A stretch of 64,000 nucleotides of DNA from Caulobacter segnis (GCF_029543125.1 NZ_JARQWW010000005.1:392493-456492), one strand, 5' to 3'; counted from the first letter of the stretch, positions 26,475 through 35,436 are shown. Notes: generated by a model not told the origin, from the letters alone. Made by a program: numbers and translations.

Positions 26475-26870
26475 TTACTGCCGGACGGCGGTGAACGTGC
26501 CGGTCTTGCCCATGGCAAGGATCTGGCCGTTCATCGTCCGCCCGTTCACCACCATTCCGGTGTACCGCGCGTCGAACTCATAGAAGGTCCAGCGCGTCCG
26601 GTAGGACCAGCTCAGCCGGTCATCCTTCACCGCCGCGAACTTGATAGGGTGGCGCTTGCCGCCCTTGATCGCCGCGTGGCTGGTTTCGCCATCAAGGCAT
26701 TCTCCGCCGATGCGGCCGCCCAGTTCGCTGAAGCGGCAGGTGACCTTGAAGGCCAGAACCCCCCACTTTCCATGCACCAGCCAGGTTCCAGGCACGGGTG
26801 CGGCCGGCGCCGCCACGGCGGAGCCCGCCAGGAGCGAGAGCGCCAATGCGGGCGCAATAAACTTCATCAT
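26475..26870 (-). CDS. Small exported protein, unknown function
   Basis: 131 residues with a signal peptide ([20 protein letters not shown], cut near APA). The mature part looks like a small beta-rich domain ([30 protein letters not shown] with a probable disulfide pair of Cys; [19 protein letters not shown]). Unidentified. The two adjacent ATG codons at 26870 and 26867 are both possible starts, with GAG upstream. It converges with gcrA and is divergent from xseA. Confidence 0.75.
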   Translation of the reverse strand: MMKFIAPALALSLLAGSAVAAPAAPVPGTWLVHGKWGVLAFKVTCRFSELGGRIGGECLDGETSHAAIKGGKRHPIKFAAVKDDRLSWSYRTRWTFYEFDARYTGMVVNGRTMNGQILAMGKTGTFTAVRQ

Positions 26871-26974
26871 GTACTCAAAGGGGTCGGTGTCGGGGGACAT
26901 GCCATCGTGACGCTGCGGAACTTTCAGGATCATTGACGCCTGACGCCTGCGACAACGCGCCCTATGCTGATGCT

Positions 26975-28390
26975 GTGACCGACTCTGAATCCGCCACCAA
27001 CGCCTCCGCCTATTCCGTCTCGGAACTGGCCTTCGCCCTCAAGCGGACGCTGGAGGACTCCTACGGCTTCGTGCGCCTGCGCGGCGAACTGTCGAAGGTC
27101 ACCTTCCATTCCAACGGCCACGTCTATCTGACGATCAAGGACGACAAGGCCGCCATCGACGGCGTCGTCTGGAAGGGCAGCGTCCGCAACCTGCAGGTCC
27201 GCCCGGAACAGGGCCTGGAGGTGATCGTCACCGGACGGATCACCACCTACCCCGCCGGCTCCCGCTACCAGATCGTCATCGAGGGGATGGAGGCCGCCGG
27301 CGTCGGCGCCCTGCTGGCCCAACTTGAGCGACTGAAAGCCCGCCTCGCCGCCGAGGGCCTGTTCGAGCCCTCGCGCAAAAGCCCCCTGCCCGCCATGCCG
27401 GCCGTGGTCGGCGTCATCACCAGTCCGACCGGCGCGGTGATCCGCGACATCCTGCACCGCATCCGCGACCGCTGGCCCTGCCGCGTGATCGTCTGGCCCG
27501 TGGTGGTCCAGGGCGACGCCGCCGCCGCCCAGGTCTGCGCCGCGATCCGCGGCTTCAACGCCCTGCTTCCCGACCAGGATATCCCTCGTCCCGACATCCT
27601 GATCGTCGCGCGCGGCGGCGGTTCGGTGGAGGACCTATGGCCCTTCAACGACGAGACCCTGGCGCGCACCGTGGCCGAAAGCGCCATCCCCTTGATCTCC
27701 GCCGTGGGTCACGAGACGGACACCACCCTGATCGACTTCGTGTCCGACCGGCGCGCCCCGACCCCGACGGCCGCCGCCGAAATGGCCACGCCGGTCCTGT
27801 CCGAACTTCGCGCCGCCATCGCCGACTACGAACGCCGCTTGGCCCGTTGCAGCGGCCGGATGCTGGAGGAGCGCCGCAACCGTCTGGCCGGCGCCGCGCG
27901 CGGCCTGCCCCGCCCCACGGACCTGATCGCCTTGGGTCAGCAACGGTTCGACAACGCCTCATCCCGCCTGGGCGCCGCCCTCGGCCGCAACGCCGACGCG
28001 CATGAGCGCGACCTGGTGCGCGTCGCCGCGCGTCTCAAGCCCGGCCTGCTGGAGCGCCCGCAGGTGCTGCAGGCCCAGCGCCTGGCCGAGTTCTCCGCCC
28101 GCATGAAGCCGGCCCTCGACCGCCGCCTGACGCGGATGGAGCAGGATCTGGCGGGTCTGGACAAGCTGCGGCGCTCGCTCGATCCCGACCGGCCGCTGAA
28201 CCTGGGCTTCGCCCGCGTGCATCACGCGGACGGCTCCCTCGCCCGGTCAGCGGCCGCCCTGTCGAGCGGCGAAGGTGTGACCCTGGTGTTCGGCGATGGC
28301 GAACGCGGCGCGGTGATCGCCGGCGGCGGCGCGGTCCCAAAGGCCAAGGGCAAGACCGCGAACCCTGCCGACCAAGGCGACCTCTTCTAA
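26975..28390 (+). CDS. xseA: Exodeoxyribonuclease VII large subunit
   Basis: Catalytic subunit of the single-strand-specific exonuclease VII. 471 residues: an N-terminal OB fold ([40 protein letters not shown]), then the nuclease region ([59 protein letters not shown]), then a long coiled-coil tail. I set the start at GTG 26975, which gives MTDSES before the conserved domain; TTG at 26933 is also in frame. The small subunit xseB is not adjacent. Confidence 0.93.
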   Translation: MTDSESATNASAYSVSELAFALKRTLEDSYGFVRLRGELSKVTFHSNGHVYLTIKDDKAAIDGVVWKGSVRNLQVRPEQGLEVIVTGRITTYPAGSRYQIVIEGMEAAGVGALLAQLERLKARLAAEGLFEPSRKSPLPAMPAVVGVITSPTGAVIRDILHRIRDRWPCRVIVWPVVVQGDAAAAQVCAAIRGFNALLPDQDIPRPDILIVARGGGSVEDLWPFNDETLARTVAESAIPLISAVGHETDTTLIDFVSDRRAPTPTAAAEMATPVLSELRAAIADYERRLARCSGRMLEERRNRLAGAARGLPRPTDLIALGQQRFDNASSRLGAALGRNADAHERDLVRVAARLKPGLLERPQVLQAQRLAEFSARMKPALDRRLTRMEQDLAGLDKLRRSLDPDRPLNLGFARVHHADGSLARSAAALSSGEGVTLVFGDGERGAVIAGGGAVPKAKGKTANPADQGDLF

Positions 28391-28456
28391 CGAAGCGGCG
28401 ATGAAACGCAGGCCAACAATCTGTTCTTGGACGGCCGAATGCCCTAAATAGGGGCC

Positions 28457-28672
28457 ATGAACGCTTACGATCGCCAGATGGGTTCCGACGCCGCCGTGCT
28501 GCATTACGGTGATGGCGAATTCGCCATCATCAAGCCGGGCCGCTACGTGGTCTGCGCCGTCAGCGGCAAGAAGGTCCCGCTTCAGGCCCTGCGCTACTGG
28601 AGCCCGGAACTTCAGGAAGCCTACGCCAGCCCGGCCGAAGCGCTGAAGCGCTGGCAGGAAACCCGCTCCTGA
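28457..28672 (+). CDS. DUF2093 family protein
   Basis: 71 residues matching the short DUF2093 family of alphaproteobacteria: AVLHYGDGEFAIIKPGRYVV, CAVSGKKVPLQALRYWSPEL, then a QEAYASPAEALKRW tail. Function unknown, no signal peptide. Its stop codon overlaps the apparent CTG start of the following M23 peptidase gene, which suggests coupled translation. Confidence 0.9.
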   Translation: MNAYDRQMGSDAAVLHYGDGEFAIIKPGRYVVCAVSGKKVPLQALRYWSPELQEAYASPAEALKRWQETRS

Positions 28673-29496
28673 ACCGCCGGGGTCTGTTGGCCGGCGCGCT
28701 CGCCGCCGCCGCGACCCCAGCCTTCGCCGCCTCACCGCCCCTCGCGGTGATCGGCCGCCCGCGCCAGGGCGGCTATCTGATCGGCCAGACCTCGCCTCGG
28801 GCGACCATCAGCCTCGACGGCGTCGAGGTCGCCAAGGCCTCCCGCGCCGGCCGCTTCTTCATCGGCTTCGACCGAGACGCTCCCCCCACGGCCGTGCTGA
28901 CCGTCAGCCAGAACGGCGAGACGACCGAGCACCACATCGCCGTGTCGCCCGGCGACTTCGACATCCAGCGCATCGACGGCCTGCCCAACGACCAGGTGGC
29001 GCCCCAGGACCCAGCCCTGCTGGCCCGCATCGGCGAAGAGGCCAAGCGCAAGGCCGTTGGTTTCGCCAGCCTCGATGACGACGACGGTTTCCATCACGGC
29101 TTCCTGCCGCCCCTGCCGAGCTGGCGGCTGTCGGGACGTTTCGGCGGCCAGCGGATCCTGAACGGCCAGCCCAACCGCCCGCACTATGGCGCGGACCTCG
29201 CGGCGCCGACGGGCACGCCTGTTCATGCGCCAGCTCCCGGCCTGGTCAGCTTCGCCGAGACAGGACTGCATTTCGAGGGCGGGCTGATCCTGATCGATCA
29301 TGGCCAGGGCGTGGTCAGCGCCTACCTGCACCTGTCGCGGGCCGACGTGCGCGCTGGCGAGCATGTCCGCCCTGGTCAGGTCATCGGCGCCGTCGGACAG
29401 GAGGGACGCGCCACCGGACCGCATCTGTGCTGGAGATTGAAGTGGCGCGGGCGAAATCTGGACCCCATGCTCCTGCTACGAAACGTCCCATTGTGA
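28669..29496 (+). CDS. Exported M23-family peptidase (LytM-like)
   Basis: 275 residues. The C-terminal domain is an M23 zinc endopeptidase: RPHYGADLAAPTGTPVHAPA (HxxxD zinc pair) and GPHLCWRLKWRGRNLDPMLL (HxH-like part HLCW). The HxH is here GPHLCW, with Cys in place of the second His, so activity should be checked. A CTG start at 28669 gives NRRGLLAGALAAAATPAFA, a twin-arginine-like signal; AGGAA lies eight bases before it. A TTG at 28687 would leave no charged signal head. Likely periplasmic, acting on cross-links or as a LytM-type activator. Confidence 0.8.
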   Translation: MNRRGLLAGALAAAATPAFAASPPLAVIGRPRQGGYLIGQTSPRATISLDGVEVAKASRAGRFFIGFDRDAPPTAVLTVSQNGETTEHHIAVSPGDFDIQRIDGLPNDQVAPQDPALLARIGEEAKRKAVGFASLDDDDGFHHGFLPPLPSWRLSGRFGGQRILNGQPNRPHYGADLAAPTGTPVHAPAPGLVSFAETGLHFEGGLILIDHGQGVVSAYLHLSRADVRAGEHVRPGQVIGAVGQEGRATGPHLCWRLKWRGRNLDPMLLLRNVPL

Positions 29497-29585
29497 TCGA
29501 GCCAAAAACAAGCTTCACCACGGGCGCTTTCTATTTGCGGTAGCACGCGCTATCCGCCCCTTGAGTAACGTGGGGATGTGAGTCG

Positions 29586-30098
29586 ATGTCCGCCGACCTT
29601 TCGGCGCTGCGCCTTCTTCTGGTTGACGACAACCAGCACATGCGGTCGATCGTCCGGCAGCTGTTCAAGGGCGTCGGACTTCACGACATCAAGGAAGCGT
29701 CCAACGGGGCGGAAGCGCTTCAGATTCTCCGCGGCTGGACCCCCGACTTCGCCATCGTCGACTATCAGATGGAGCCGCTGGACGGCGTGCAGTTCACAGA
29801 ACTTGTCCGCAAGTCGCCGGACAGCAAGGTTCCCTACCTGCCGATCATCATGCTCACCGCCTATGCCGATAAACGGCGGGTGTTCGAGGCGCGCGACGCC
29901 GGCGTGAATGAGGTGGTGGTCAAGCCGATCACCGCCAGCCAGTTGTTCAGCCGCATGAACGCTGTGATCTACAAGCCGCGGCCCTTCGTGCGGGTGCCGG
30001 ATGACGGCTATTTCGGTCCCGAACGCCGCCGGATCAGCGATCCCAACTATGACGGCCCCAAACGCCGGGCCGAGGAACAGGGCGCGGTCGAGATCTAG
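29586..30098 (+). CDS. Response regulator receiver protein with C-terminal tail
   Basis: 170 residues. Receiver domain about 8-130: LLLVDDNQHMRSIVRQLFKG, phospho-acceptor in FAIVDYQMEPLDG (Asp59 region), IIMLTAYADKRRVFEARDAG and VVVKPITASQLFSRM. A basic tail with FVRVPDDGYFGPERRR and NYDGPKRR follows; I do not recognise it as a DNA-binding domain. Such CheY-like proteins with a PERRR tail recur in alphaproteobacteria; the partner is unknown. Converges with the acyltransferase gene, overlapping it by four bases. Confidence 0.88.
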   Translation: MSADLSALRLLLVDDNQHMRSIVRQLFKGVGLHDIKEASNGAEALQILRGWTPDFAIVDYQMEPLDGVQFTELVRKSPDSKVPYLPIIMLTAYADKRRVFEARDAGVNEVVVKPITASQLFSRMNAVIYKPRPFVRVPDDGYFGPERRRISDPNYDGPKRRAEEQGAVEI

Positions 30099-31012
30099 CC
30101 TTTCAGGCTGTCATAGGCCTCGGCCGACCAGCGCTTGTGGACCCAGAACCATTCGTGCGGCCGTTTACGGATCTGCGCCTCAACGAGATCATTGATGCGC
30201 CTGACGCCGGCCTCGATGTCGGCCGTGCGGTCGTCGGTGTGCTCCAGGACGATGGGCTCGTGGACCACGGCCTTGAACCGCGCGCCCTTGGTCCGCTCCA
30301 CCGTCATCGGCTGCAGCACCGTCCCGAACCGCAAGGCCAGGCGCGTCGGCCCCGGCGCCGTATGGGCCAGATGGCCGAAGAACGGTGCGGCCACCCCGCC
30401 GTTGAACTTCTGGTCGTTCATCAGGGCCACCGACTGACCGGTCTTCAGAGCTGCGAGCAGCTCCTTTGCCCCGTCCCCGCCCTTGGGCGCGAACAGACGC
30501 ACGCCATAGCGAAAGCGGCTCTTGCGGATGCGGGCGTCCACATAGGGGTTGTTGGCCGCGCGATAGGTGATCTGGCAGTCGACGCCGGTCTGGACGATGG
30601 CCGCCGGCATCACCTCCCAGTTCGAAAAGTGGCCGCTGATGAACACCACCGGCTCACGCCTGGCGGCGATCTGGGCCAGGCGCTCGGCGTTCTCAATCTC
30701 CACCCGGTCCGGGGACAGGATGATGCGGTCCATGATCGGGAACTCGGCGAAGGTGCGCCCGACCTCGTCCCACTGCTTCTTCAGGATATCCGCCCGCCAG
30801 GCCTCGTCCTTCCCGGGAAAAGCCAGGCGCAGATTGCGGTCCGCCGTCTTGTGCGCGCCGGTCAGCGGGCCCAGGGTTCGGGTCAGCGCGCCACCAAAGG
30901 CCGACGCCCAATCCACCGGCAACAGCCGCATCGCTCCGGTGAAAGCGTCGAAGGCCAGGGCCTCAAGCCTCCAGGCCAGGTCCTGCGCGAAACGGGGACG
31001 TGTGTCCGACAT
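30095..31012 (-). CDS. LpxL/HtrB-type lipid A acyltransferase
   Basis: 305 residues of the lysophospholipid acyltransferase fold. The HX4E motif is in VVFISGHFSNWEVMPAAIVQ, as in LpxL/LpxM. RKSRFRYGVRLFAPKGGDGA, NDQKFNGGVAAPFFGHLAHT and the C-terminal RKRPHEWFWVHKRW are typical. Transfers a secondary fatty acyl chain to lipid A at the inner membrane. Which acyl position is modified cannot be told. The hydrophobic N-terminal anchor is weak. Single minus-strand gene. Confidence 0.88.
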   Translation of the reverse strand: MSDTRPRFAQDLAWRLEALAFDAFTGAMRLLPVDWASAFGGALTRTLGPLTGAHKTADRNLRLAFPGKDEAWRADILKKQWDEVGRTFAEFPIMDRIILSPDRVEIENAERLAQIAARREPVVFISGHFSNWEVMPAAIVQTGVDCQITYRAANNPYVDARIRKSRFRYGVRLFAPKGGDGAKELLAALKTGQSVALMNDQKFNGGVAAPFFGHLAHTAPGPTRLALRFGTVLQPMTVERTKGARFKAVVHEPIVLEHTDDRTADIEAGVRRINDLVEAQIRKRPHEWFWVHKRWSAEAYDSLKG

Positions 31013-31070
31013 GCCTGTTTTCTAGGCCGCTTTCGGCTTTCCGGGCAACGGCCTTGGCTTGTCGTTAATA

Positions 31071-31087
31071 CGGCACGCACCTTGCGG
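31071..31087 (+). promoter_or_regulatory. Sigma-54-type (-24/-12) promoter candidate
   Basis: GGCACGCACCTTGC places the invariant GG (31072-31073) and GC (31084-31085) exactly ten bases apart, as in the RpoN consensus TGGCAC-N5-TTGC. Only the first T differs. Transcription would begin near 31096 and read into the XRE gene at 31148. Confidence 0.6.
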
Positions 31088-31147
31088 ATATTGGGGTGGA
31101 GCGTGCCAGATCGGGACGCTCGGGGATCAACAGCTAGGGACTGTTCC

Positions 31148-31411
31148 ATGCCCATGAGCAACGATATCGACCTTCACCTGGGCAAACGCCTGCGCAGCCG
31201 TCGCCGCATCCTGGGCCTGACCCAGCAGCAACTCGCCGGCGCATGCGGCGTCCGCTTCCAGCAGATCCAGAAGTACGAGTGCGGTGCGAACCGCATTTCC
31301 GCCGCCCGCCTGTGGCGGATCTCCGAGGCGCTCGAGGTGCCGGTCGGCTACTTCTACGACGGGCTGGAAAACAAGCGCCCGCAGCAACATCCGATGGCTG
31401 TCGCGGCTTAA
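31148..31411 (+). CDS. XRE-family transcriptional regulator
   Basis: 87 residues. A single Cro/CI helix-turn-helix: LGKRLRSRRRILGLTQQQLA, then GVRFQQIQKYECGANRISAA, then LWRISEALEVPVGYFYDGL. Caulobacterales carry several close relatives, some controlling stalk, holdfast or adhesion genes; assignment is not possible here. AGGGA is seven bases before the ATG at 31148; an ATG two codons later is also possible. A sigma-54-like promoter lies about 60-75 nt upstream. Followed by hisN after 48 nt. Confidence 0.9.
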   Translation: MPMSNDIDLHLGKRLRSRRRILGLTQQQLAGACGVRFQQIQKYECGANRISAARLWRISEALEVPVGYFYDGLENKRPQQHPMAVAA

Positions 31412-31459
31412 GCGCCGCGCATCCTTCCATGGCGGCCCGGCTTCGGATAAGCCGAGGCC

Positions 31460-32278
31460 ATGCTGCCTGCTGATCGTCTCGCCGACCTCGACGCCTTTCT
31501 CATCGCGCTCAATCGCGCCTCCGGGGAAGCCATCCTGCCCATGTTCCGCGCCGACCACGGCCTCGAGGACAAGGGCAAGGCCGGCGCCTTCGATCCCGTT
31601 ACCGAAGCCGACCGCGGTGCTGAGGCCGTGATCCGCAAGCTGATCGCCGAGCACTATCCTGAGCACGGCGTCATCGGCGAGGAGTATGGCGAGGACCGCC
31701 CGGACGCAGAATTCGTCTGGGTCCTCGACCCCATCGACGGCACCCGCGCCTTCATCTCCGGCCTGCCGCTGTGGACCACCCTCATCGCCTTGCGCTGGAA
31801 CGGCGCGCCGGTGCTGGGGTCCGTCGGCCAACCCTATCTGGACGAGATCTTCATCGGCTCCGCCGCCGGTTCGCGCCTGGTGGCGCGCGGGGCAAGCCAG
31901 GCCTTGCGCGTCCGGGATTGTCCCGATTTGGCGCAGGCGACCATCTCCACCACCGATCCGCAGGCCTGCTTCGACAGCCCTGAACGGGCGGTCTGGAACG
32001 ACGTGCGGGACGCGACCCGTCTGGCCCGCCTGGGCTGCGACGCCTATGCCTACGCCATGGTCGCCATGGGCAAGATGGACATGGTGATCGAGGCCGGGCT
32101 CAAGGCCTGGGACGTAGAGGCCGCCATCCCCCTGTTGGCCGGCGCCGGCGGCGCCGTCACCGACTGGCGCGGCGACGAGATCGGCAAGAACGGCGGCCAG
32201 ATGCTGCTGGTGGGCGACAAGGCCCTTCTGGAGCCGACCCTGGAGCTGCTGGCCCCCGCGGCGAAGGCCCAGCCCTAA
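31460..32278 (+). CDS. hisN: Histidinol-phosphatase, inositol-monophosphatase family
   Basis: 272 residues of the IMPase superfamily. Metal motifs: GVIGEEYGEDRP (Glu), WVLDPIDGTRAFISGLPLWT (DPIDGT) and the C-terminal GLKAWDVEAAIPLLAGAGG. The WVLDPIDGTRAFISGLPLW sequence and the length suit HisN, which removes phosphate from histidinol phosphate. Other IMPase-type activities (inositol phosphate, PAP) are possible. Overlaps the 3' end of the convergent hydrolase gene. Confidence 0.85.
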   Translation: MLPADRLADLDAFLIALNRASGEAILPMFRADHGLEDKGKAGAFDPVTEADRGAEAVIRKLIAEHYPEHGVIGEEYGEDRPDAEFVWVLDPIDGTRAFISGLPLWTTLIALRWNGAPVLGSVGQPYLDEIFIGSAAGSRLVARGASQALRVRDCPDLAQATISTTDPQACFDSPERAVWNDVRDATRLARLGCDAYAYAMVAMGKMDMVIEAGLKAWDVEAAIPLLAGAGGAVTDWRGDEIGKNGGQMLLVGDKALLEPTLELLAPAAKAQP

Positions 32279-33222
32279 AGGCTCGCGACGACCGCGTCGA
32301 ACTCCCGCCAGAAAACGGCGCGCTTGTCGTCCGTCTCCATCAGGATCTCGTGGTAGCTGCCGGGGACCTCAAGGAATTTCCCCTTGGGCAGACGGCCGGC
32401 CACCATCCTGGCGTCCGGGTTCCAGACCAGCTTCTCCTCACCGGCCGACAGGATGACGACCGGGATCGTCACCTTTTCCAGCCGCCCCGGCGCCCGCATC
32501 CAGGCGAAGGCCGACAGGGCGAAATCCACCCAGCCCCAGGTGACGCCGCCCAGGTCCAGGTCCGGATTGGCGGCGAGTTGCTTCATCCAGGTGTCGTAGC
32601 GGGCCTTGTCGTGGGTCAGGACCTGATCCTCGAACGCCGCCGCGCCGCCCCCGCCCTTGCCGGCGGCTTCGGACATGTAGACGCCGCCCCGTCCGATCAG
32701 CGTCTGGACGGCGGCCATGGCGCGCGCGGTCCAGAACGGACGCCCGCCCAGCGGCAGACCCAGCATGGGCGCCGACAGCACGGCGGCGCTGAACCGCGGC
32801 TCTCCGCCCGTCAGGGCCAGCATGGTCAGGCACCCGCCCATGGAATGCGCCATGGCGATCCAGGGCTTGGGCAGGCGGCTTTCGAACTGCGCCAGCAGGG
32901 CCTGATAATCTGCCATGAAGTCGGCGTGACCGGCGGCATGGCCCTTAAGCCGATCCGGCAGCAGACGGTGCGACAGCCCCTGCCCGCGCCAGTCGTGGGC
33001 CAGGACGGTGAAACCGCGCCCGGTCAGGTCGCGGATGACCTCGTAGTATTTTTCGATCGGTTCGGTGCGGCCGCCGCTGAGGACCACCGAACCCTTCGGC
33101 GAACCGGTCGCCGGAAACAGAGCGGCGCGAAGGGTCGCCCCCTTCGCGCCGGTGAACCATTCGGCCTGTCCGCCCCTTGGGACGGGCGCCTCGGCGATGT
33201 CGAGCAGAGGCGCCGGCCGCAT
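32275..33222 (-). CDS. Alpha/beta hydrolase, lysophospholipase-like (S33)
   Basis: 315 residues. The nucleophile elbow WIAMAHSMGGCLTMLALTGG (GxSMGG type, Ser in AHSMGG), oxyanion region FTVLAHDWRGQGLSHRLLPD, and C-terminal His in VPGSYHEILMETDDKR match the PldB/serine aminopeptidase-like family. Possible roles are lysophospholipid or monoglyceride hydrolysis. No signal peptide. The start is ATG 33222, eight bases after the SCP2 gene stop, so the two are likely co-transcribed. Confidence 0.85.
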   Translation of the reverse strand: MRPAPLLDIAEAPVPRGGQAEWFTGAKGATLRAALFPATGSPKGSVVLSGGRTEPIEKYYEVIRDLTGRGFTVLAHDWRGQGLSHRLLPDRLKGHAAGHADFMADYQALLAQFESRLPKPWIAMAHSMGGCLTMLALTGGEPRFSAAVLSAPMLGLPLGGRPFWTARAMAAVQTLIGRGGVYMSEAAGKGGGGAAAFEDQVLTHDKARYDTWMKQLAANPDLDLGGVTWGWVDFALSAFAWMRAPGRLEKVTIPVVILSAGEEKLVWNPDARMVAGRLPKGKFLEVPGSYHEILMETDDKRAVFWREFDAVVASL

Positions 33223-33230
33223 CAAGGCGA

Positions 33231-33536
33231 TCAGGCCTTGCTGAACAGAGCCTGCAGCTTCGGCTGCAGCGACATGGCCAGACCCATGTCCGACAGCTTC
33301 AGGCGGCCGCTCATGAACGCCATGGTGGCGTCAAGCTGGCCTTGGCTCATGGCGATCAGGTCGGCCAGGCTGAGGGTCATGGTCAGATCGGCCGGCTTGT
33401 CTTCGTTGGTGACTTCGCCGCCGTCGATGTGGATGAAGCCATCGCCCTTCAGATCGAACTTCAGGCTCTTGCCCAGACCCGAGTCATCGCCCACGGCGCC
33501 TTTGATCTTGTCGGTGACTTCCTGCAGCGTGGCCAT
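33231..33536 (-). CDS. SCP2 sterol-binding domain protein
   Basis: 101 residues, wholly an SCP2 fold: EVTDKIKGAVGDDSGLGKSL, KFDLKGDGFIHIDGGEVTNE, LTMTLSLADLIAMSQGQLDA and FMSGRLKLSDMGLAMSLQPK. Such proteins bind hydrophobic ligands (lipids, fatty acyl groups). GAGGGAG lies before the ATG at 33536. Next to a lipase-like hydrolase on the same strand, suggesting a shared lipid role (inference). Confidence 0.9.
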   Translation of the reverse strand: MATLQEVTDKIKGAVGDDSGLGKSLKFDLKGDGFIHIDGGEVTNEDKPADLTMTLSLADLIAMSQGQLDATMAFMSGRLKLSDMGLAMSLQPKLQALFSKA

Positions 33537-33617
33537 GCGGCGCGCTCCCTCTAGTTGAAATTGGCGGCCACCTTGGCCGGTGATCGACGACAAGTAAACA
33601 ACGCTTAGACGTTGACG

Positions 33618-34511
33618 CTACGACGGTTTGACGAATTTCAGCGTCATCCGGTCGCTTTCGCCGATGGTGTCGTACTTGCTGTGGTCGAAGTCCGCTTTCG
33701 CCGGCTCTCCGCGCGGGGCCGACAGCCGCGTGGGCGGCAGGGTCCAGACGCCGAACGGATGATCGCGGGTGTCCTTGGGGTTGGCGTTGATCTCGCTGGC
33801 CTCGGCCAGGGTGAACCCCGCCTCCTTGGCCAGTTGGGTCACATAGGCCTGCTGGACATAGCCGTTGGCGGCCAGGGCCTCCTGCACGCCGCCGGGATCG
33901 GCGCGATGTTCCTCGACCCCCAGCACGCCGCCAGGCTTCAGCGCGGCGAAGGCGTCGCGGAACGCCTTCTCGGCCACGCCCGCCGCCATCCAGTTGTGGA
34001 TGTTGCGCAGGAACAGCACCAGGTCGGCGCTGGCCGCGGGCGCCACCGGTCCGCTGGTGGGGCCGAAGGCGGTGACCTCCACCTTCCCGTACACGCGCGG
34101 CCGCGCCGCCAGCTTGTTGCGAAAGGCCTGGACGATCTCGCCGGCCGTCGGGTCGTTGGGATTGTCAGTCTGCAGATGGGCGGCGTAGAGCCGCCCGCCC
34201 GTGCTGTTCAGGTAGGGGGCCAGGATGTCGGTGTACCAACCGGCCCCCGGCCAGAATTCGACGACCGTGATCCCCGGGCGCAGGCCCCAGAACTCCAGGC
34301 TCTGGCGCGGGTGACGCCAAGGATCACGCGCCTTGTCGGATTGCGGGCGCCAGTCGCCGGCGATGGCGGCGTCCAAGGCGTCGGACGCCTTGGGTTTGGC
34401 CGGCGCTGAAGCGACCGGCTTTTCCTCATCCTTCTTGCCGCAGCCGGCGAGAATGAACCCCGCCGCCCCGCGCAGAAGACCCCGCCGCGACCAGTCGCCC
34501 ATCACGGCCAT
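33618..34511 (-). CDS. Exported lipoprotein with methyltransferase fold (COG4798-like)
   Basis: 297 residues. The N terminus WSRRGLLRGAAGFILAGCG combines a twin-arginine motif with a lipobox (Cys near residue 24), pointing to export and lipid anchoring. The body has a class-I methyltransferase fold: LRPGITVVEFWPGAGWYTDI, ADLVLFLRNIHNWMA, ALKPGGVLGVEEHR and a C-terminal NPKDTRDHPFGVWTLPPT. SAM is not normally available outside the cytoplasm, so its activity is unclear. Its ATG overlaps the stop of the upstream paralogue. The two share about half their residues by eye. Confidence 0.85.
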   Translation of the reverse strand: MAVMGDWSRRGLLRGAAGFILAGCGKKDEEKPVASAPAKPKASDALDAAIAGDWRPQSDKARDPWRHPRQSLEFWGLRPGITVVEFWPGAGWYTDILAPYLNSTGGRLYAAHLQTDNPNDPTAGEIVQAFRNKLAARPRVYGKVEVTAFGPTSGPVAPAASADLVLFLRNIHNWMAAGVAEKAFRDAFAALKPGGVLGVEEHRADPGGVQEALAANGYVQQAYVTQLAKEAGFTLAEASEINANPKDTRDHPFGVWTLPPTRLSAPRGEPAKADFDHSKYDTIGESDRMTLKFVKPS

Positions 34512-35353
34512 CAGGCCGGCTTCTTGAAGCGCAGGGTCATGCGGTCGCTCTCGCCGATGGCGTCATACTTGGCGCGATCGAAGTCCGGCGCGGGTTGCTG
34601 GCCGGCAGCCGCGCTCTGGCGAGTCGGCGGCAGGGTCCAGACGCCGAAGGGGTGATCCTTGGTGTCCTTGGGGTTGGCGTTGATCTCGGACGAGGCGTCC
34701 AGCTTGAAGCCCGCCTTTTCGGCCAGGGCCACCACGGTGGCGGTGGACAGATAACCGTTTGTGCCGCCGCCGGCCTGCGGCTTCGGGTCGGCGCGGTGAT
34801 CCTCCACGGCCAGGACGCCGCCCGGCTTCAGCACGGCGAAGAAGTCGGCGAAAATCTTGTCGGCGCTGCCGGCGGCGGTCCAGTTGTGGACGTTGCGGGC
34901 GGTCAGCACCAGGTCGGCCGAGTTCGGCGCGCCCAGCGGCTTGGCCACGGGGCCGAAGTTCACAAAGTGGATCGAACCCCACTTGGCCTGATCCGAATAC
35001 TTCGCCTCGAAGTCGGCGCGGGCCTTGCGGGCGTTTTCAGAAACCTTCGGGTTGTCCAAATCAGTCACGCCGGCGACGTAATGGCCGCCGGTGGCCTTGG
35101 CGTAGGGCGCCAGAATCTCCAGCCAGTAGCCGCCGCCCGGCGACACCTCGATCACCGTCTGGTTCGGCTTCAGGCCCCAGAAGGCCAGACTTTCGGCCGG
35201 GTGGCGATGGACGTCGCGGGCCACGTTGTTGGCGGCGCGGTTCGGGCTGGCGACAGCGGCCTTCAGGGCGGCGTCGGCGGCGAAGGCGGACGGTGCCGCC
35301 ATAAGGGCCGCGGCGGCGAAGCCGGCGGCGATGGCGAGACGTCGGGTAGTCAT
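34511..35353 (-). CDS. Exported methyltransferase-fold protein, paralogue of the next gene
   Basis: 280 residues. Start at ATG 35353 with AGGAG. An ordinary signal peptide (LAIAAGFAAAALMAAPSAFA, cut before AD), not a lipoprotein. The methyltransferase fold shows LKPNQTVIEVSPGGGYWLEI (motif I has GGG), ADLVLTARNVHNWTAAG, VLKPGGVLAVEDHRADP and NPKDTKDHPFGVWTLPPTR. The tail DRAKYDAIGESDRMTLRFKK matches the neighbour's DHSKYDTIGESDRMTLKFVK. First gene of a two-gene unit. Confidence 0.88.
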   Translation of the reverse strand: MTTRRLAIAAGFAAAALMAAPSAFAADAALKAAVASPNRAANNVARDVHRHPAESLAFWGLKPNQTVIEVSPGGGYWLEILAPYAKATGGHYVAGVTDLDNPKVSENARKARADFEAKYSDQAKWGSIHFVNFGPVAKPLGAPNSADLVLTARNVHNWTAAGSADKIFADFFAVLKPGGVLAVEDHRADPKPQAGGGTNGYLSTATVVALAEKAGFKLDASSEINANPKDTKDHPFGVWTLPPTRQSAAAGQQPAPDFDRAKYDAIGESDRMTLRFKKPA

Positions 35354-35436
35354 GGTGGAGCTCCTGGCGTTTTCCTTGGGGCGGAGCCTTACGGGCCAAG
35401 CGTGACCGATCAAGGGCCAATCTTGCGCATTCGCCC

